NCBI GenBank assembly: GCA_963726005.1
Contig: CAVSAT010000003.1
Location: 1-64,000 of the forward strand
Direction: 5' to 3'
Length of the DNA stretch: 64,000 nucleotides
From: Bog-473 sp963726005
Lineage (GTDB): Bacteria; Actinomycetota; Acidimicrobiia; Acidimicrobiales; RAAP-2
Shown: positions 47,845 through 56,828 of the stretch, in pieces
Numbering within the stretch: the first letter of the stretch is position 1
Layout: each line of letters opens with the position of its first letter
Translations under genes and position numbers: made by a program
Notes under the pieces: generated by a model
What the model saw: only the letters and a program-made list of their open reading frames with translations
The model's database searches: none
What the model was told of the DNA's origin: nothing

Positions 47845-47874
47845 GGGTCCCACCGACCCGGTGTACGGGGACAT
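47845..47874 (+). repeat. Dispersed intergenic palindromic repeat, copy 12
   Basis: GGGTCCCACCGACCCGG then TGTACGGGGACAT. It lies about 60 nt upstream of the MerR-PP2C start. Confidence 0.65.
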
Positions 47875-47933
47875 GCAGCATTTCCTGACCAGCACTTGAC
47901 TCTCACCATCGGGGAGGGTTCAAGCTTCATCTT

Positions 47934-49025
47934 GTGGACGACCTCATGGCAATAGGTGAGTTCTCGGAGCGCTCCGGTCTCTCGGCCAAGAGACTTAGGA
48001 CCTATGCAACCGAGGGCCTCCTCGCCCCGGCAGCAGTGGACCCCGTCTCGGGATACCGGTATTACTCGCCCGGCCAGTTGGGTGATGCCCAGGTGATCGA
48101 TGCGCTCCGACAAGCGGGCGTGCCGCTCGCCGACATCGGCGCATTTTTCCGTCAGCCCTCCCAGGAACAGCTCGATGCCTGGGGGAGACAGCTGCGGACC
48201 GATGCGAACCACCGCGAGCGTGCCCTTGCCTTGGCCCGCCATCTCTTCGCAGCGAGCGAGGGGCCATTGTTCCCGATTGTTCACCAAGATTCCAAGGAGG
48301 AGATCATGAGCACACTGCGAACGGCGGGTCGAACGGACATCGGGCATCTGCGCGAGAACAACGAAGATGCCATCGTCAGCAGTGATCGTCTTGCACTCGT
48401 CGCCGACGGGATGGGAGGACATCCAGGCGGCGAGATCGCGGCGAATGCCGTCGCGGGTGTGGTTCCTGCGGTCTTCAATGGCCGATCAGTGGATGAATTG
48501 GAAGCGGCTGTACGCGCCGCGAATTGGGCGATCCGGGACCGTGCACTCGCCCAGCCTGGGTTGGAGGGTATGGGCACCACGATCTGTGCGGCTGGTCTTC
48601 TCACAGACGGACACCTTGCACTCGTCAATGTCGGGGATAGCCGTGCCTATCTATGGCGTGAGGGTTCGCTGACACAACTGACCCAGGACCACAGCGTGAC
48701 GGCCGAACTCATCGAGCGCGGAGAGCTGCGTGAGGAAGAGGCCCCTCAGCACCCCTACTACGGGGTTCTCACCAGAGCTCTCGGCGTCGGACCCAACGTC
48801 GAGATCGACCGCAGAACTCTTACCTTCGAGGAAGGCGATCGACTTGTCGTCTGTAGTGATGGTTTGTTCAACGAAGTGCCTAGCGTAGAGATCGCGGATG
48901 TCTTGGCGAGAGCCGAGGACGTCAGCGCCGTCGTTGACAACCTGATCGATCGGGCGATGACCAAGGGCGGTCGCGACAACCTATCCGTCGTGGTCGCCGA
49001 GGTCGTTGCCACAGGTCGATTATGA
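47934..49025 (+). CDS. MerR-type regulator fused to PP2C-type protein phosphatase
   Basis: 363 aa from GTG at 47934 (ATG at 47946 is possible). Residues 5-105 are a MerR domain: MAIGEFSERSGLSAKRLRTY, ATEGLLAPAAVDPVSGYRYY, then the dimerisation helix. After a linker, residues 130-360 are a complete PP2C/Stp domain with all metal and phosphate motifs: RENNEDAIVS, ALVADGMGGHPGGEIA (Asp158), GMGTTICAAGL, LVNVGDSRAYLWR, DHSVTAELIERGEL, VLTRALG, LVVCSDGLFNEV, GGRDNLSVVV. It would dephosphorylate Ser/Thr phosphoproteins and bind DNA in one polypeptide. The fusion links kinase signalling to transcription. The DNA target may be its own divergent gap. Confidence 0.9.
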   Translation: MDDLMAIGEFSERSGLSAKRLRTYATEGLLAPAAVDPVSGYRYYSPGQLGDAQVIDALRQAGVPLADIGAFFRQPSQEQLDAWGRQLRTDANHRERALALARHLFAASEGPLFPIVHQDSKEEIMSTLRTAGRTDIGHLRENNEDAIVSSDRLALVADGMGGHPGGEIAANAVAGVVPAVFNGRSVDELEAAVRAANWAIRDRALAQPGLEGMGTTICAAGLLTDGHLALVNVGDSRAYLWREGSLTQLTQDHSVTAELIERGELREEEAPQHPYYGVLTRALGVGPNVEIDRRTLTFEEGDRLVVCSDGLFNEVPSVEIADVLARAEDVSAVVDNLIDRAMTKGGRDNLSVVVAEVVATGRL

Positions 49026-49375
49026 GCTGACGCTCACGGTTGTCTCAAGAACGGGCGCGTTCGCAACGACGACAGGCAGGCTCCATATGTCCATTCAGTC
49101 GCCCGGCGGAACATCGGTGAGTGGGTCGGTCACGGTGCCGTAGGCGAGGCATCCGGTGGACGGGTTCGCCGGCCCACCCACCGAGGTCCCCACCCGGCGA
49201 CGACACAGACCCGATCTTTTTGGGGCCGAACAATGGCCCAATTTGGACCCTCCATCGGGTATCCCCACGGTCCCGCAGTGCCCTACCGTCCTGATGCGAT
49301 GAAGGGCGGCTGCATGTTGTCTGGGCAAGCCTGTGCGGCTTTCTTGACGCGTCAAATGCCCAGTAGGGTCGAATT
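49026..49375. other. Intergenic region without supported gene
   Basis: 350 nt. A degenerate repeat-like segment (GGGTATCCCCACGGTCCCGC then AGTGCCC) lies near 49257-49284. The short frames present do not look coding. Confidence 0.4.
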
Positions 49376-50209
49376 GTGATCGCCCGAGATCAGGCGCCGG
49401 TGGCCTTCACCGCATGGGACGAATTGATCGACGCGGTCGCCTCGACCACGCCGACAGACCTGACTGAGCAGGCCCGTGCCATCGCTCGGGCCAGCCTCGA
49501 CCCGGCTGTTCCTGCGGTTCCGAGATCTGACGCGATGACTCTCGCCGAACAGATGGTCGTCGATGTGGCATCCATGACCACTGATGTTCGAGCAGCCGGG
49601 CTGGCCGAACTCGGTGCCGGTGCTCCAGCCTTTGTCCTTGCCGTATGGACGGAGGACATGGTGATTCGCACCGATGCCGCCTGGCGCGAGATGTTCGGCG
49701 AAGAATGGCGTCCGATCCCTACCTCTGCCGAGACCGATCCCTGGGTGGCCCACGAAAGATTCCTCCTCGAGGTGGCCAAACTGTCAGCCCTCGATCCCGT
49801 TACCTCCGAACTGGTCCGGCTCCGCGGGGCGAGAGCCCACGACTGTCGGCTCTGCCAGTCCCGCAGGAGCGTCAGTGCCATTGATCAAGCAGGCGGGAGT
49901 GATCTGTTCGATGACAGAGATCCGAGCGGCATCTCCGACGCCCAGGCCCTGGCCCTCCAGGTCGTAGATGCCTTCGTGTGGCAGCCGATCCAGTGGCCTC
50001 CCGGGCTCGGCGAACAGGTCGTGGACGCTCTGGGTCCTGCCGCCGCAACCGAGCTGACCCTCGATATCGTCCGCAACGCCGCGAATAAGATCGCCGTCGC
50101 CTTCGACGCGGACGACCCGAGGGTGGAGACGGGCGTCGAGTATTACGACATCGACGTGTCGACCGGAGAACTGCGCTACAACGTGAGCCCGGTCAGGCCC
50201 AACGCCTGA
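49376..50209 (+). CDS. AhpD/carboxymuconolactone decarboxylase-like protein
   Basis: 277 aa. The core AhpD-like signature is LSALDPVTSELVRLRGARAH, DCRLCQSRRSVSAIDQ (redox CxxC, with the usual His replaced by neighbouring residues), then SDAQALALQVVDAFVWQPIQ. A second helical repeat lies at 60-125 (MVVDVASMTTDVRAAGLAEL). The C-terminus (FDADDPRVETGVEYYDIDVS) is acidic. Proteins of this fold act as alkylhydroperoxidases or decarboxylases; the CxxC argues for peroxide or disulphide chemistry. Cytoplasmic, single gene. The start is TTG at 49376 or GTG shortly upstream; the upstream gap offers no clear Shine-Dalgarno. Confidence 0.82.
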   Translation: MIARDQAPVAFTAWDELIDAVASTTPTDLTEQARAIARASLDPAVPAVPRSDAMTLAEQMVVDVASMTTDVRAAGLAELGAGAPAFVLAVWTEDMVIRTDAAWREMFGEEWRPIPTSAETDPWVAHERFLLEVAKLSALDPVTSELVRLRGARAHDCRLCQSRRSVSAIDQAGGSDLFDDRDPSGISDAQALALQVVDAFVWQPIQWPPGLGEQVVDALGPAAATELTLDIVRNAANKIAVAFDADDPRVETGVEYYDIDVSTGELRYNVSPVRPNA

Positions 50210-50487
50210 GCCACTGCCTCGCGATGGGGTGGGATCCACCCGGCACGCAGCAGGCAACATGCCCGCGAGCCGGCGAACGGGCCTCCTTGCGGTGCAGCCG
50301 CCGGAAGCTCCATTCGTACCGATTGCTTCTAGTCTGCAATGGGCGTACCGTCCGATTCCGGGGTGTTGAGCGTCGGACCATCAACCAAGTGGGCCGAACA
50401 ATTCCGTTCGAGAACAAATCGGTTGTAGCGACAGCAGCAGCACCGCACGGCTTGACCGAAGGGAGCCACTTCTACCCTTCGTCCCGC

Positions 50488-51402
50488 ATGCCCGCGTACC
50501 CTAGGCTCGTGGACGACGATCTGCGGGCTGCGGCGTACCAATGGCAGACCGAAGGCTGGGCCCTCGTTGACGGGCTGGTCGAGGGGGCCGAGGTCGATGC
50601 CGTCGCCAACGAGCTGGCGCTTCTGTTCGGCGCCGACACCTTCGCCGATTACAACCGTGCGTCGGGCTTCGGTGACGGCTCGCCGGAGGGCCGGCAGTTC
50701 CGCTCGACGCAGTTCAACGGTATGCGCGGCTTTCCACAACCGGGGTGTCCGGCTTTGAACGATCTCTTTGTGCACCCGCGGCTGATTGAGTTCGCCCGTC
50801 TGGCCCTCGACGACGACGATCTGCGGATCTATCAGGCCGCGGTGTGGGGCAAGTGGGCGGGGGAGGTCAACTACGAGCAGCCCCTGCACCAGGATGCCAA
50901 CCACTCACTCCTCCCTCCCCGCATGGAGCCTGGGTTCTGGCACCTCGAGTCGTTCCTGTACCTATCCGACGTTGACGAGGACTGCGCCCCACCTCGGCTT
51001 GTCCCGAGGAGCCGGTCTGCTGTCGCCTACGAGGACCTTTACGAGCACGAGGTCGTCGCCACCGGCCGCCGAGGCGCGCTCTTGGCGTACCGCTCCGACG
51101 TGTGGCACCGCGCCACCGACTTCACCCGATCTGACGCCTCTCGCTTCGTACTCGTGGTTGCCTTCCGGCCGGCCCGAGCCGATTGGTTCGGCTATGACGC
51201 CTTCCCGCGCCTAGGCAGCGATGGCACCTTCCGCTCCTTTGCGGCCGGCAAGTCGCCTGAGGAACTGGCCCTGTTCGGCGTCCCCCGACCCGGACACGCG
51301 TACTGGAACGAGGTGACAGTGGACGACATGGCCGCAAAGTACCCCGGGCTCGATGTCTCCCCATGGCGGGCGGCTTTGCACAGATCTCCGCCAGCGGGCT
51401 GA
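50488..51402 (+). CDS. Phytanoyl-CoA dioxygenase-family (Fe/2-oxoglutarate) enzyme
   Basis: 304 aa from ATG at 50488; the 88 codons upstream in the same frame are poorly coding. Pattern: AAAYQWQTEGWALVDGLVEG, LNDLFVHPRLIEFARLALDD, VNYEQPLHQDANHSLLPPR with iron ligands His134 and Asp136, LESFLYLSDVDEDCAPPRLV, and GALLAYRSDVWHRATDFTRS with the distal ligand His207 and a nearby Arg for 2-oxoglutarate. These are the expected Fe(II) facial triad residues. It probably hydroxylates a small organic substrate. The C-terminal 80 residues (GYDAFPRLGSDGTFRSFAAG) are an extension. Convergent with the GT87 gene. Confidence 0.85.
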   Translation: MPAYPRLVDDDLRAAAYQWQTEGWALVDGLVEGAEVDAVANELALLFGADTFADYNRASGFGDGSPEGRQFRSTQFNGMRGFPQPGCPALNDLFVHPRLIEFARLALDDDDLRIYQAAVWGKWAGEVNYEQPLHQDANHSLLPPRMEPGFWHLESFLYLSDVDEDCAPPRLVPRSRSAVAYEDLYEHEVVATGRRGALLAYRSDVWHRATDFTRSDASRFVLVVAFRPARADWFGYDAFPRLGSDGTFRSFAAGKSPEELALFGVPRPGHAYWNEVTVDDMAAKYPGLDVSPWRAALHRSPPAG

Positions 51403-51470
51403 GAGATCCTTGTCGGCGGTATTTGCCCCGCACCAACAATCCAAGTGAGCTCCCTCCCGGTGTGGCCGGT

Positions 51471-52739
51471 TCACGCAACTGACGTCGGGGACGACGCCAT
51501 CGGATCAGGAGCGTCATCGGTCACCAACGCTTGGCGCCTGAACCAGAGCATGACGCCGACTAATCCGATCAACACCAGTGTCCAGACGACGTAGGCGTTG
51601 TCCCGCAGGTACCAGAGAAGTCCACTTCCACTGGGTGATTGGGGTGGTACGACGACAAAGGGGAGAACGACGACTGCCGCCCACCATGCGCGCCGAGCAG
51701 GTCGGTCCACGCCGAGACACACCCAGATCAATGCGGGCACGATCCACACGTAGTGATGGACCCATGAAATGGGAGAGAGCATGAGACCGGTGCCCGCACA
51801 GACGAGTGTCGCGAGCAACTTCGACGAACGGTTGTAAGCCACTGCTGCGAGCGTGATCCCGGTACACAGGACGGCGAGCGCGATTAGATCAAAGAGCGCA
51901 GCGGGTGGTGAGAGATGCGCCCTCACGATGGCGGCGTGCAACGCCTGGTTGCCAAGGACCTGGCTGTTTCCGATCCGCTTCACGTCGAGGGCTTCTTTGG
52001 TGAAGTACAACCAGGAGGCGTGTGGGTTCACCGCGAACATGACACCTGTCACCACCACGAACGTGAGAGCGGCGTTTCTGGCAGCACGCCACTGGCGAGA
52101 AACGACTAGGTAGGGGATGAATACAAGTGGGGTTAGCTTGATCGCCGCCGCCAGACCCACAAGGACTCCTTCGGGCAGCTGCCTGTCCCGCCAGGACACG
52201 CCGACCGTGAGGTCTGTGACGATCATGAGGACCAACACGATGTTGACCTGTCCGATGACCAGGTCGCTGCGAACCGGGTACAACAAGAACCCGACGGGAG
52301 CAAGAAGAATCAGCGCAGTGCGCCAATCCGAGCGGACCACCGTCCTCGACTGGGCGGCCGAAATGCTCACCGCGATCAGCGAGGTCAGGGCCAAGAGGTT
52401 GGTGACGTCCCAGATCGTCTGACCGGCAAAGTCTGAGTAGTGGGACACCGGCCAGAACAACACCGCCGCCACCGGCGGATAGGTGAAGAGCAGATGCTTT
52501 CCAAGAATCGTGATTTCAGAGGAGTAGAGGCTTGAACCGAAGACATGTTGGCCGCCCATCCGGTAGACCCGAAAGTCCATCTGCGGGAGGTGCGATATGT
52601 ACCCGACATAGTAGGCCGCGAGGAACGCTGCTGAGGTGAACCCCAACGACCATAGCGTGGCCGTATGGAAACGCGGCCTCCACAGACTCGCCGTCGAGAT
52701 CCGTACGCCAACTGGCAAATCGCCGACCCGCGAAGCCAT
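51471..52739 (-). CDS. GT87-family (PimE-like) membrane mannosyltransferase
   Basis: 422 aa with about ten membrane helices. The family pattern is clear: QMDFRVYRMGGQHVF with the catalytic Asp in the first loop, HLLFTYPPVAAVLFWPV, DLVIGQVNIVLVLMIV, GLAAAIKLTPLVFIPYLVVS and SPISWVHHYVWIVPALIWVC. Proteins of this DUF2029/GT87 group use polyprenyl-phosphate-mannose to extend phosphatidylinositol mannosides or related glycolipids in Actinomycetota. A polar N-terminus of about 28 residues lies in the cytoplasm. It adds to the envelope-glycan theme of the region; the true acceptor is not known. Confidence 0.9.
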   Translation of the reverse strand: MASRVGDLPVGVRISTASLWRPRFHTATLWSLGFTSAAFLAAYYVGYISHLPQMDFRVYRMGGQHVFGSSLYSSEITILGKHLLFTYPPVAAVLFWPVSHYSDFAGQTIWDVTNLLALTSLIAVSISAAQSRTVVRSDWRTALILLAPVGFLLYPVRSDLVIGQVNIVLVLMIVTDLTVGVSWRDRQLPEGVLVGLAAAIKLTPLVFIPYLVVSRQWRAARNAALTFVVVTGVMFAVNPHASWLYFTKEALDVKRIGNSQVLGNQALHAAIVRAHLSPPAALFDLIALAVLCTGITLAAVAYNRSSKLLATLVCAGTGLMLSPISWVHHYVWIVPALIWVCLGVDRPARRAWWAAVVVLPFVVVPPQSPSGSGLLWYLRDNAYVVWTLVLIGLVGVMLWFRRQALVTDDAPDPMASSPTSVA

Positions 52740-53158
52740 CTCCCCCTCCGTGTTGACGCCTGCTGGTTGAAGGGTACGGGTGGCACCGAGCTACCTCAAG
52801 GAGGCTTCACTTACGGCAACCAAACTGCACCCTTGGTGAACACCTGTTTTCTGAAGGTTCGCTACTAGAGAAGGTACCCCCCGCGTGCGGACAGCGAGCG
52901 GGCTGCTGCTTGACGGTCAACACCAGGTGATTCTGGCTGTGCTGGGCGGCCACTTGCTCGCAACTTCGCTCGCATTGAAGGTACGGGCAAACAGAACTCG
53001 CCATGAATGGGAACCGGTTGGCCGTGAAGACTGACTCGTCCGAGGTCACTGCGCTTCTCATGGGTGGTTCGTCGGACCTTCCGCCATGGTGCGAGGTGCC
53101 CCACTGGCCGGCGAACAGAGGCAGCCCCGAAGGACCATCGTCCGTAGGCTGTGGATCG
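52740..53158. other. Intergenic region containing repeat copy 13
   Basis: 419 nt divergent gap between the GT87 gene and a methyltransferase. It holds one dispersed repeat copy (53095-53124) and no supported gene; the plus frame from 53003 crosses the repeat. Confidence 0.45.
53095..53124 (+). repeat. Dispersed intergenic palindromic repeat, copy 13
   Basis: GGTGCCCCACTGGCCGGCG then AACAGAGGCAG. A diverged copy, about 35 nt upstream of the methyltransferase start. Confidence 0.55.
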
Positions 53159-53974
53159 GTGGAACAACGCGACCCTGGCAGCGACTTGCAACGACACGAA
53201 GGTCGACGACTCTTCGGGCTTGATCCGATCGGTTATCGCAACGGGAGGCCGGACTACCCCGAGGCCGTCTACGAGATCCTCGTAGAGCGTTGCGGTCTCG
53301 GTCCGGCCACTCGGGCCCTCGAGATCGGGCCCGGCACGGGCCTGGTGACCCAGCGCCTGCTCGGCGAAGGGGCTCATGTCACGGCCATAGAACCGGATCC
53401 AGCGATGGCTTCTTACCTACGCGACGTCGCAGCCTCGGACGACCTGGAGGTGGTAGCGACAAGTTTCGAGGAGGCCGAGGTCGCCCACGACGCGTTCGAT
53501 CTGGCGGTGGCCGCCACCTCCTTTCACTGGGTCGACCAGGAGGTGGGTCTGTCCAAACTGGGACATGCGCTCAGGCCGGGAGGGTGGGTGGCTCTGTGGT
53601 GGACTCTGTTCCGAGATCCGAGTCAGTCGGACGAGTTCAGCCAGGCCGTCGAGAACATCCTGGGGCCGGCGACTCGAGGCGTCTTTGACGAACCAGGTCG
53701 CCCTCCGTTCCAGCTCGACGAGTCGTACCGACGGCTTGACATGACTCGCGCGGCCGGACTCGATAACGTCACGAGCGAGATCATCACGTGGACCTGTCAG
53801 CTGACACCCGTGCAGGCCCGCGCTTTGTTCGCATCGATGGCCACTGTGATCCGACGCCCGCCCGACGAGCAGCGGACGATCCTGGATGAAGTGGAACGGA
53901 TCGCAACGAAGACATCTGACGGCTTCGTAAGGCGACGGTTCGTGACCGCCCTCTACACGGGTCGCCGCCCCTAG
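53159..53974 (+). CDS. Class I SAM-dependent methyltransferase
   Basis: 271 aa from GTG at 53159, chosen because upstream codons belong to a dispersed repeat. Sequence: FGLDPIGYRNGRPDYPEAVY (typical start of this group), ALEIGPGTGLVTQRLLGEGA (SAM motif I), VTAIEPDPAM, FDLAVAATSFHWVDQEVGLS and GHALRPGGWVALWWTLF. The C-terminal half (VFDEPGRPPFQLDESYRRLD) is a helical cap. The FHWVD segment and overall layout match the Methyltransf_11/25 group often annotated as trans-aconitate or ubiquinone-type methyltransferases. The substrate is unknown. Soluble, single gene. The polyprenyl synthase follows on the same strand (98 nt). Confidence 0.87.
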   Translation: MEQRDPGSDLQRHEGRRLFGLDPIGYRNGRPDYPEAVYEILVERCGLGPATRALEIGPGTGLVTQRLLGEGAHVTAIEPDPAMASYLRDVAASDDLEVVATSFEEAEVAHDAFDLAVAATSFHWVDQEVGLSKLGHALRPGGWVALWWTLFRDPSQSDEFSQAVENILGPATRGVFDEPGRPPFQLDESYRRLDMTRAAGLDNVTSEIITWTCQLTPVQARALFASMATVIRRPPDEQRTILDEVERIATKTSDGFVRRRFVTALYTGRRP

Positions 53975-54072
53975 CTCGGAGCAGTTGCCGACGCGCACTA
54001 TCCCGATCGGCCTGCGGCGGACCCCCCGGCCCTCCGCCCTGTCACTCTGAGCCGCTGAGATAGCGTCCAGGG

Positions 54073-55050
54073 ATGCGGTCGTCACCGCTCGACCTTTTGG
54101 GATCGTCGGATCTCCCTGAGCATCTGGAGACGGTCAGTGATCGGCTCGCGGCAACCTGCACGGTCGGTGCACCAGACCTGACCATTCCGTGCCTCCGCGT
54201 GGTGGCTGGTGGTGGGAAACGCCTTCGTCCAGCTCTGACCATCGCTGTGGCTGATGTCGAGCAGGTGTTCGATTCCCGCGTTGTCGCGGCGGCTGTCGCT
54301 GTCGAGCTGGTACAGGTCGGCTCGTTGGTTCACGACGACATCTTCGACGAGGCCGAGACTCGGAGGGGGACGCCGACCATCAACGCGGTCGAAGGTCAGA
54401 AACAGGCGCTTCTGGCGGGGACCTACCTCATGGCGCGGGCCGCGGCTGAAGCCGCCGGAGCCGGACAGCATGTGGCATCAGACGTCGCCCGTACCGTGGC
54501 CCAGCTCTGCGTCGGGCAGGCAACGGAAACCCAGCATTTGTTCGACATCGATCAGGACGTCGACCGTTATCTCTTCACCATCGAGGCAAAGACCGCTGCA
54601 CTCTTCGCCTGTTCGTGTCGGGTGGGGGCGCTCAGCGCGGAGCTACCGGATGAGCACGTCAACAGCTTCGGCGAGTTCGGAAGGAAATTCGGTATGGCGT
54701 TCCAGCTCATTGACGACGTATTCGATCTGATCGGTGACCCTGATCGGCTGGGCAAGCCAGTCGGCACGGACATGCGTAGTGGTGTTCTCACCCTGCCGGT
54801 CCTGCTAGAACTGGCGCAGCCCAGCGGCGGCGACCTCCGTGCGCTCTTGCTCCGCCGGCATGCTGCCGACCTGGAACAGGCTTCCAGAATGATCGTCAAC
54901 TCCGGTCGAATCGACGATGTCACCGAGCTTGCCCGCCAATTCGCAGAAGAAGCGGCCGCGGCGATTGCCGAGTTACCAGGCGCGACTCGTCTGTCGAGAT
55001 TCCCGACCTCGTACGTGGACTGGGCCCTCGAGCAGTTTGTTGCCGCCTGA
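54073..55050 (+). CDS. Polyprenyl diphosphate synthase
   Basis: 325 aa. Both aspartate-rich motifs are intact: LVHDDIFDEAETRRGTPTIN (DDxxD, Asp88/89/92) and FQLIDDVFDLIGDPDRLGKP (Asp214/215/218), together with GGGKRLRPALTIAVAD. Gly83 and Ser84, the fifth and fourth residues before the first DDxxD, are small, which in this family allows a long product. It condenses isopentenyl diphosphate onto an allylic primer to give carrier lipid or quinone side chains. A carrier-lipid role would suit the nearby polyprenyl-phosphate-sugar-dependent glycosyltransferases. ATG at 54073. Confidence 0.94.
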   Translation: MRSSPLDLLGSSDLPEHLETVSDRLAATCTVGAPDLTIPCLRVVAGGGKRLRPALTIAVADVEQVFDSRVVAAAVAVELVQVGSLVHDDIFDEAETRRGTPTINAVEGQKQALLAGTYLMARAAAEAAGAGQHVASDVARTVAQLCVGQATETQHLFDIDQDVDRYLFTIEAKTAALFACSCRVGALSAELPDEHVNSFGEFGRKFGMAFQLIDDVFDLIGDPDRLGKPVGTDMRSGVLTLPVLLELAQPSGGDLRALLLRRHAADLEQASRMIVNSGRIDDVTELARQFAEEAAAAIAELPGATRLSRFPTSYVDWALEQFVAA

Positions 55051-55160
55051 GCGAATGGCATACGGAGTTGGCCGCCCCGACGAGTGTTCGGGGTCTACCC
55101 GTGAGCCTTCGGCTCATCGCGTTGTGGGACGATGGCATCTGGACGGGGAGGAGGGCAGAG

Positions 55161-56516
55161 ATGGGCGCGATACGTCAGACCATGTCGCTGGCCGCAGTGA
55201 CCTGTGGATTTCTGCTCTCCGCGGCGGCACTAGCGACGGTCGACACGAATCCGGTTGGCGCGGCAAGTTCGGCGCCGGTGGCGACAACGACGATGACCTT
55301 CGTCGACACCTCCCGGACCATGCCGGCATGGAACGGCATGCCGGGAAAGCCCTCGCGGACACTCGTGACGACCATCTGGTACCCGGCACGAGGGTCCGGA
55401 TCGGTCGCGACAGCCGGCGACGGAACATACCCGCTGATCGTCTTCGCCCACGGACTGGGGGGCTCCCCCCCGGGGTACCGGCAGCTGCTGACCGCATGGT
55501 CGGCCGCAGGCTACGTGGTGGCTGCCCCCCTGTTCCCGCTGTCGAGCAGTGAGACGCCCGGCGGTCCCGATGGCGGGGACATCGCCAACCAGCCGGGTGA
55601 CATGAGCTTCGTCATCGACCAGGTCCTCAAGGCCTCCGCTGCCTCGAACGGGCCGCTGTCGGGTCTGGTCGACCCGAACGAGATCGGGGCGGCAGGCCAC
55701 TCCAACGGTGCCATCACAACCTTGGGCCTGGTTGCCAACAGTTGCTGCCGTGACACTCGGGTCAAGGCAGCGGTTGTCATGGCCGGCACCACCGAGGGTC
55801 TAGGTGGTGGCCAGTACAACTTGGCCGAGGCGCCGCCGCTCATCGTCGTACAGGATCTCCACGATGGGCTCGTCCCGTATGCCGACGCGGTCGCGGTCTT
55901 CAACGAGGCACGGGGACCAAAGGCGCTGCTCGCACTCGATTGGGACAGTCACCCTGACACCACGGGGTCGTCTGCTCACATGGCTGCCTCGGGGGTGGTC
56001 GGCCCGACGTCCGGCTCAGTCATCAAATCGACGACCGCCTTCTTCAACGCCTTCTTGAAACACGAGCACGGGGCGCTGGAAGCTGTTGCGGCCGAGGGTC
56101 GCTCCTCACTCTCATCGGTCCACACCGCCTGGACTCCGGGATCCCACGCAGCGTTGCCGGTCCCGAAAGTGGCAGCGCTCCACTTACACGCTTCCGTCAT
56201 GCCCGACACGGGCCTGCACGACGGCCAGGCCGTCACCGTTCGATGGAGCGGCTACACGGCTGGCAAGGTGGTCAACATCCTCGAGTGTTCCCACGTCGAC
56301 ATCGCCACGGCCAGCTCGGCCGGCTGCAGCTTCGCCCACGCAGCAATTCTGCATCCCGATGCAACCGGATCGGGCTCCGCCATCCTTCGCGTCGGCACTG
56401 GCACCATTGGCAATGGTGTGTGCGACGCGGCGCACAGCTGCTACGTCATCGTGAACAATGCGAGCTCGACCGACCCAGCCGACACCAAGACGCTGCCCAT
56501 AAGTTTTGCCTCCTGA
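55161..56516 (+). CDS. Secreted alpha/beta hydrolase with neocarzinostatin-like C-terminal domain
   Basis: 451 aa; GAGGAGGGCAGAG precedes ATG at 55161. Signal peptide 1-35 (MSLAAVTCGFLLSAAALATV). The hydrolase domain (about 45-335) resembles chlorophyllase and PAF-acetylhydrolase-like enzymes: VTTIWYPARGSG, LIVFAHGLGGSPPGYRQLL, EIGAAGHSNGAITTLGLVAN (nucleophile Ser181), LIVVQDLHDGLVPYADAVAV (Asp) and a His near 300. The last 105 residues (LHDGQAVTVRWSGYTAGKVV, NILECSHVDI, CDAAHSCYVIVNNASSTDP) match the Ig-like fold of neocarzinostatin apoproteins, with two Cys pairs. It is extracellular; the substrate is probably an ester. The appended domain may bind ligand or surface. Confidence 0.87.
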   Translation: MGAIRQTMSLAAVTCGFLLSAAALATVDTNPVGAASSAPVATTTMTFVDTSRTMPAWNGMPGKPSRTLVTTIWYPARGSGSVATAGDGTYPLIVFAHGLGGSPPGYRQLLTAWSAAGYVVAAPLFPLSSSETPGGPDGGDIANQPGDMSFVIDQVLKASAASNGPLSGLVDPNEIGAAGHSNGAITTLGLVANSCCRDTRVKAAVVMAGTTEGLGGGQYNLAEAPPLIVVQDLHDGLVPYADAVAVFNEARGPKALLALDWDSHPDTTGSSAHMAASGVVGPTSGSVIKSTTAFFNAFLKHEHGALEAVAAEGRSSLSSVHTAWTPGSHAALPVPKVAALHLHASVMPDTGLHDGQAVTVRWSGYTAGKVVNILECSHVDIATASSAGCSFAHAAILHPDATGSGSAILRVGTGTIGNGVCDAAHSCYVIVNNASSTDPADTKTLPISFAS

Positions 56517-56828
56517 GCGCGTCGCAACCCCGTGTCCTTGGATCTGGGTGGTGACTGGGCTGAACGAGCAGTGTTCCGGCTCGGCCCCATGGACGGAAAG
56601 GAGCACTCGATCGAGAGCGATACCGCGGAGCTGTCCGTTGCCAATCGAGCGATGGCCAGCAGGGTCGTGGCATCGGTACAGACGACCTCGAACGCTTGCC
56701 CGATGGCCGGTTCGGGGTGATTTGATTGGACGGGTCGCTACGACGGCTCAAAGGAGCGAAACGACGACGAGGACGCTGCCGGGACCGGGCGAACTGGGGG
56801 CACCGGCTTTCGTCCATGACGCCGGTCA
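56517..56828. other. Intergenic region with broken small gene and repeat copy 14
   Basis: 312 nt. Coherent peptides lie in different frames: RAVFRLGPMDGKEHSIESDT then AELSV in one, and GIGTDDLERLPDGRFGVI followed by a stop and LDGSLR in another. This suggests a decayed small gene. A repeat copy at 56778-56804 follows. Confidence 0.4.
56778..56804 (+). repeat. Dispersed intergenic palindromic repeat, copy 14
   Basis: GCCGGGACCGGGCGAACTG followed by GGGGCACC. It lies in the convergent gap before the GNAT gene. Confidence 0.65.
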
